Below are positions 62,590 through 64,000 of a stretch of 64,000 nt of DNA, one piece after another. The notes under the pieces were generated by a model. It was given only the letters and a program-made list of their open reading frames with translations. It did no database searches and was not told the origin of the DNA. Within the stretch, counting starts at the first letter, position 1; each line of letters begins with the position of its first letter. The stretch is from Micropterus salmoides. Lineage: Eukaryota > Chordata > Actinopteri > Centrarchiformes > Centrarchidae. The DNA lies in the NCBI RefSeq assembly GCF_014851395.1, contig NW_024040707.1:10700187-10764186 (forward strand), given 5' to 3'. The position numbers were made by a program, and so were the translations under genes.

Positions 62590-62907
62590 AACCATGATAA
62601 TAAAGCTTTATTAGAGCATAGTGCACATCATTATTCTCATTTGATTGACAGGGAAATAGCTACAAGATAAGTCAGCACAGGACAAACACACAAAGAAGTA
62701 CACAATGTTATTATTAGAAAAAAAACAATGCTGTTAAATGATTCTATATTCATATGACAACCAATTTTATCCCAAAAGTGGGACCTTACTCATCTTATTT
62801 ACATTATTACATCAAATGTGCTGCTGTAACATCACAGTAACCTTGTGATACAAGACCCAGTTCCCATTCAGATGCAGTCAATCTGACATAAGTGCTGTAA
62901 TGAATGT
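62590..62907 (-). other. uba3: uba3 3' untranslated region
   Basis: Follows the TGA at 62908-62910. The end is placed just past an AATAAA on the minus strand at 62607-62612; that site lies in a small palindrome (ATAATAAAGCTTTATTA), so the signal reads on both strands. Confidence 0.6.
62607..62612 (-). terminator. uba3: Polyadenylation signal AATAAA of uba3
   Basis: Canonical hexamer on the minus strand about 300 bp after the stop codon. Confidence 0.55.
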
Positions 62908-62996
62908 TCAGGTGGTGAAATTGAGCTTGAAGAGAACCGTCTGGGGCGTGGTGACGTCGGCCACAGCTAGTTCCTGTCCATCCGACAGGCCCAGCT
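62908..62996 (-). CDS. uba3: uba3 last coding exon
   Basis: Acceptor CTCTGATGCAG; encodes E-LGLSDGQELAVADVTTPQT and VLFKLNFTT then TGA. It contains the C-terminal strands of the E2-binding ubiquitin-fold domain. Confidence 0.96.
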
Positions 62997-63780
62997 CTGC
63001 ATCAGAGGAAAAATCATGTAGTATTACACGGATGTTATCATGAATGTCAGCTACAGGTCACTTTGGACAGACTGGGAATAATGAGGGGGAGTGCTGCTTC
63101 TTATTACCTTTCAAAGTCTTGCAGAGGTTTGGTCTGGTTCGTTCCTCGATGGATTTCACAGACTGGAATAAAATTGTAATCATAGTTTAATCATCGTTTA
63201 TAATGAAAAAGCATGCAGCATTCTCAAAAATGTATACTGTATATTACCTGCAAATACAGTGTCTTATTCTTCCCTTCAAGAGTTGTGGTGATAGCCGGGG
63301 ATTTCATTTGTCTGGAAAACATTTATACAAAATTTTAACCTAATTGTTAAAGAAGCATCACTAAATGTTTTTTTTTGTGAATACTCACAGAGAGGAGTTC
63401 TCTGTTAGGTACTCTAAAACCTCCTGTAATTTGGCAGAAGGAGAGAATTGGAGATCCTGAGGTACCTGGCTGCAGGCCGAACAATTTTCCTGCAGATAAC
63501 CAGAGTCAAGTGATTATACTCTGTACAAAGAAATTTACATTACACTGACAATTAGGGCACAACAAACCTTTCGTTCAGCTTCAAAAGTGTAGGTGTACAG
63601 TCCATCCACGTCATTAAAGACCAGGTAATTATTTAAAGGAATATATGCACTGCAAAACAAAATCTAATGTTAAGTAATGTTCATTTGACAAATCAGCAAA
63701 TAACTTGGATGAGGAGTAAAGATGTTTTTTTTCTGCACCTAACCTTGTAGCAATTTTAAAAACCTCCGTGGCACAGGCAG
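62908..63780 (-). CDS. uba3: NEDD8-activating enzyme E1 catalytic subunit, C-terminal part (partial gene)
   Basis: Six minus-strand exons (63780-63744, 63649-63568, 63489-63389, 63311-63248, 63162-63108, 62996-62908) join in phase into the last 141 codons of UBA3, which is about 460 residues in vertebrates. UBA3 with its partner NAE1 (APPBP1) activates NEDD8 and passes it to the E2 UBE2M (and UBE2F) for cullin neddylation. The part here begins in the catalytic-cysteine domain region (ACATEVFKIAT, YIPLNNYLVFNDVDGLYTYT) and ends with the ubiquitin-fold domain that recruits the E2 (SIEERTRPNLCKTLKELGLS, DGQELAVADVTTPQTVLFKL). Catalytic residues and the ATP-binding part lie outside the window. 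Confidence 0.96.
63108..63162 (-). CDS. uba3: uba3 exon, fifth in window
   Basis: 55 bp between acceptor TTTTATTCCAG and donor AAAG|GTAATA. Encodes SVKSIEERTRPNLCKTLK; mammals have Ser at the Cys position (PNLSKTLK). Confidence 0.95.
63248..63311 (-). CDS. uba3: uba3 exon, fourth in window
   Basis: 64 bp between acceptor TGTTTTCCAG and donor GCAG|GTAATA. Encodes QMKSPAITTTLEGKNKTLYL and Q, the start of the ubiquitin-fold domain. Confidence 0.95.
63389..63489 (-). CDS. uba3: uba3 exon, third in window
   Basis: 101 bp between acceptor TTATCTGCAG and donor CTCT|GTGAGT. Encodes ENCSACSQVPQDLQFSPSAK and LQEVLEYLTENSS plus two bases. ENC.ACSQ carries a Cys pair that, in UBA3, belongs to a structural zinc site. 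Confidence 0.95.
63568..63649 (-). CDS. uba3: uba3 exon, second in window
   Basis: 82 bp between acceptor TTGTTTTGCAG and donor GAAAG|GTTTGT. Encodes AYIPLNNYLVFNDVDGLYTY and TFEAERK, almost unchanged from mammals. Confidence 0.96.
63744..63780 (-). CDS. uba3: uba3 exon, first in window
   Basis: A 37-bp exon between acceptor TGTTCTCCATAG and donor CAAG|GTTAGG. Encodes A-ACATEVFKIAT-S with split codons at both ends. The preceding exon lies beyond the window. Confidence 0.93.
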
Positions 63781-63869
63781 CTATGGAGAACAAAGACAAA
63801 ATTAAGTATAGTTATGTGAATTGTACATTTATTTAAGTACAAAAACTCATAATTAATGGTTCACTAAAC

Positions 63870-63945
63870 TCCTCCTCCAAACAGCAATTGTCCAATCACA
63901 ACTTTGGTCAAGCTTTGGATTTCTCCACATGCCAAGTCGGTCTGA
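63870..63945 (+). repeat. Second copy of the 54,053 dispersed repeat
   Basis: In the uba3 intron at the window edge: CCTCCTCCAAACAGCAATTG then TCAAGCTTTGGATTTCTCCA. Same orientation as the copy in the tafa4 intron. Confidence 0.55.
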
Positions 63946-64000
63946 ATAGACGAGTGATTTTTCTTTTTGTTTGTTTTTGCCTTTCCAAACACAAGGGTTA

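Overview
The window is vertebrate nuclear DNA, most likely from a percomorph teleost. The evidence is intron-split genes with GT-AG junctions, three genes that lie near one another in vertebrates (human 3p14.1), and several repeat families typical of fish (Tc1-like elements, a TTAA-target transposon with a P2X7-like domain, the 'GCTTAGCATAAAGACTGG' repeat and 'AGTACTTAAGTA' repeats). No bacterial-type gene organisation was seen.

Three protein-coding genes can be assembled by reading splice junctions by eye. tafa1 (plus strand, coding exons at 8064-8205, 39022-39162, 43192-43316 and 43754-43774) encodes a 142-residue secreted TAFA/FAM19A neurokine with the full 10-cysteine pattern. tafa4 (minus strand, coding exons at 58817-58706, 57146-56991, 56755-56631 and 53926-53915) encodes a 134-residue paralogue. 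The two genes face each other tail to tail, as TAFA1 and TAFA4 do in human. At the right edge the last six coding exons of uba3, the catalytic subunit of the NEDD8 E1, lie on the minus strand (63780-62908); the rest of that gene is outside the window.

Layout. 1-6.4 kb: upstream DNA without a recognised gene. 6.5-44.6 kb: tafa1, whose 30.8-kb intron after the signal-peptide exon holds nearly all the large mobile elements: a non-LTR retrotransposon fragment (12.0-12.6 kb), a hAT-like repeat (12.6-13.7 kb), a 6.8-kb palindromic element (22,346-29,176), a truncated Tc1-like end (29.4-29.8 kb) and a 4.8-kb TTAA-flanked Kolobok-like element (32,456-37,249). That last element is itself interrupted by a decayed 1.45-kb Tc1-like transposon (34,089-35,536). 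A second copy of the 12.6-kb repeat lies at 40.0-41.0 kb. 44.6-53.9 kb: space between the convergent genes, including the tafa4 3' UTR. 53.9-60.1 kb: tafa4. 60.1-62.6 kb: repeats between tafa4 and uba3. 62.6-63.8 kb: uba3 3' end.

The most unusual object is the palindrome. Two 3,219-bp arms, identical in every stretch I compared and collinear throughout (mirror positions always sum to 51,522), surround a 395-bp spacer. Both arms carry a tandem array with a ~310-bp compound unit and short exon-like reading frames, and the whole is bounded by a 6-bp direct repeat, CCTTAG. This architecture resembles foldback transposons. Because it sits in an intron, the tafa1 primary transcript should contain a hairpin of more than 3 kb. 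An inverted-duplication or assembly artefact has not been excluded.
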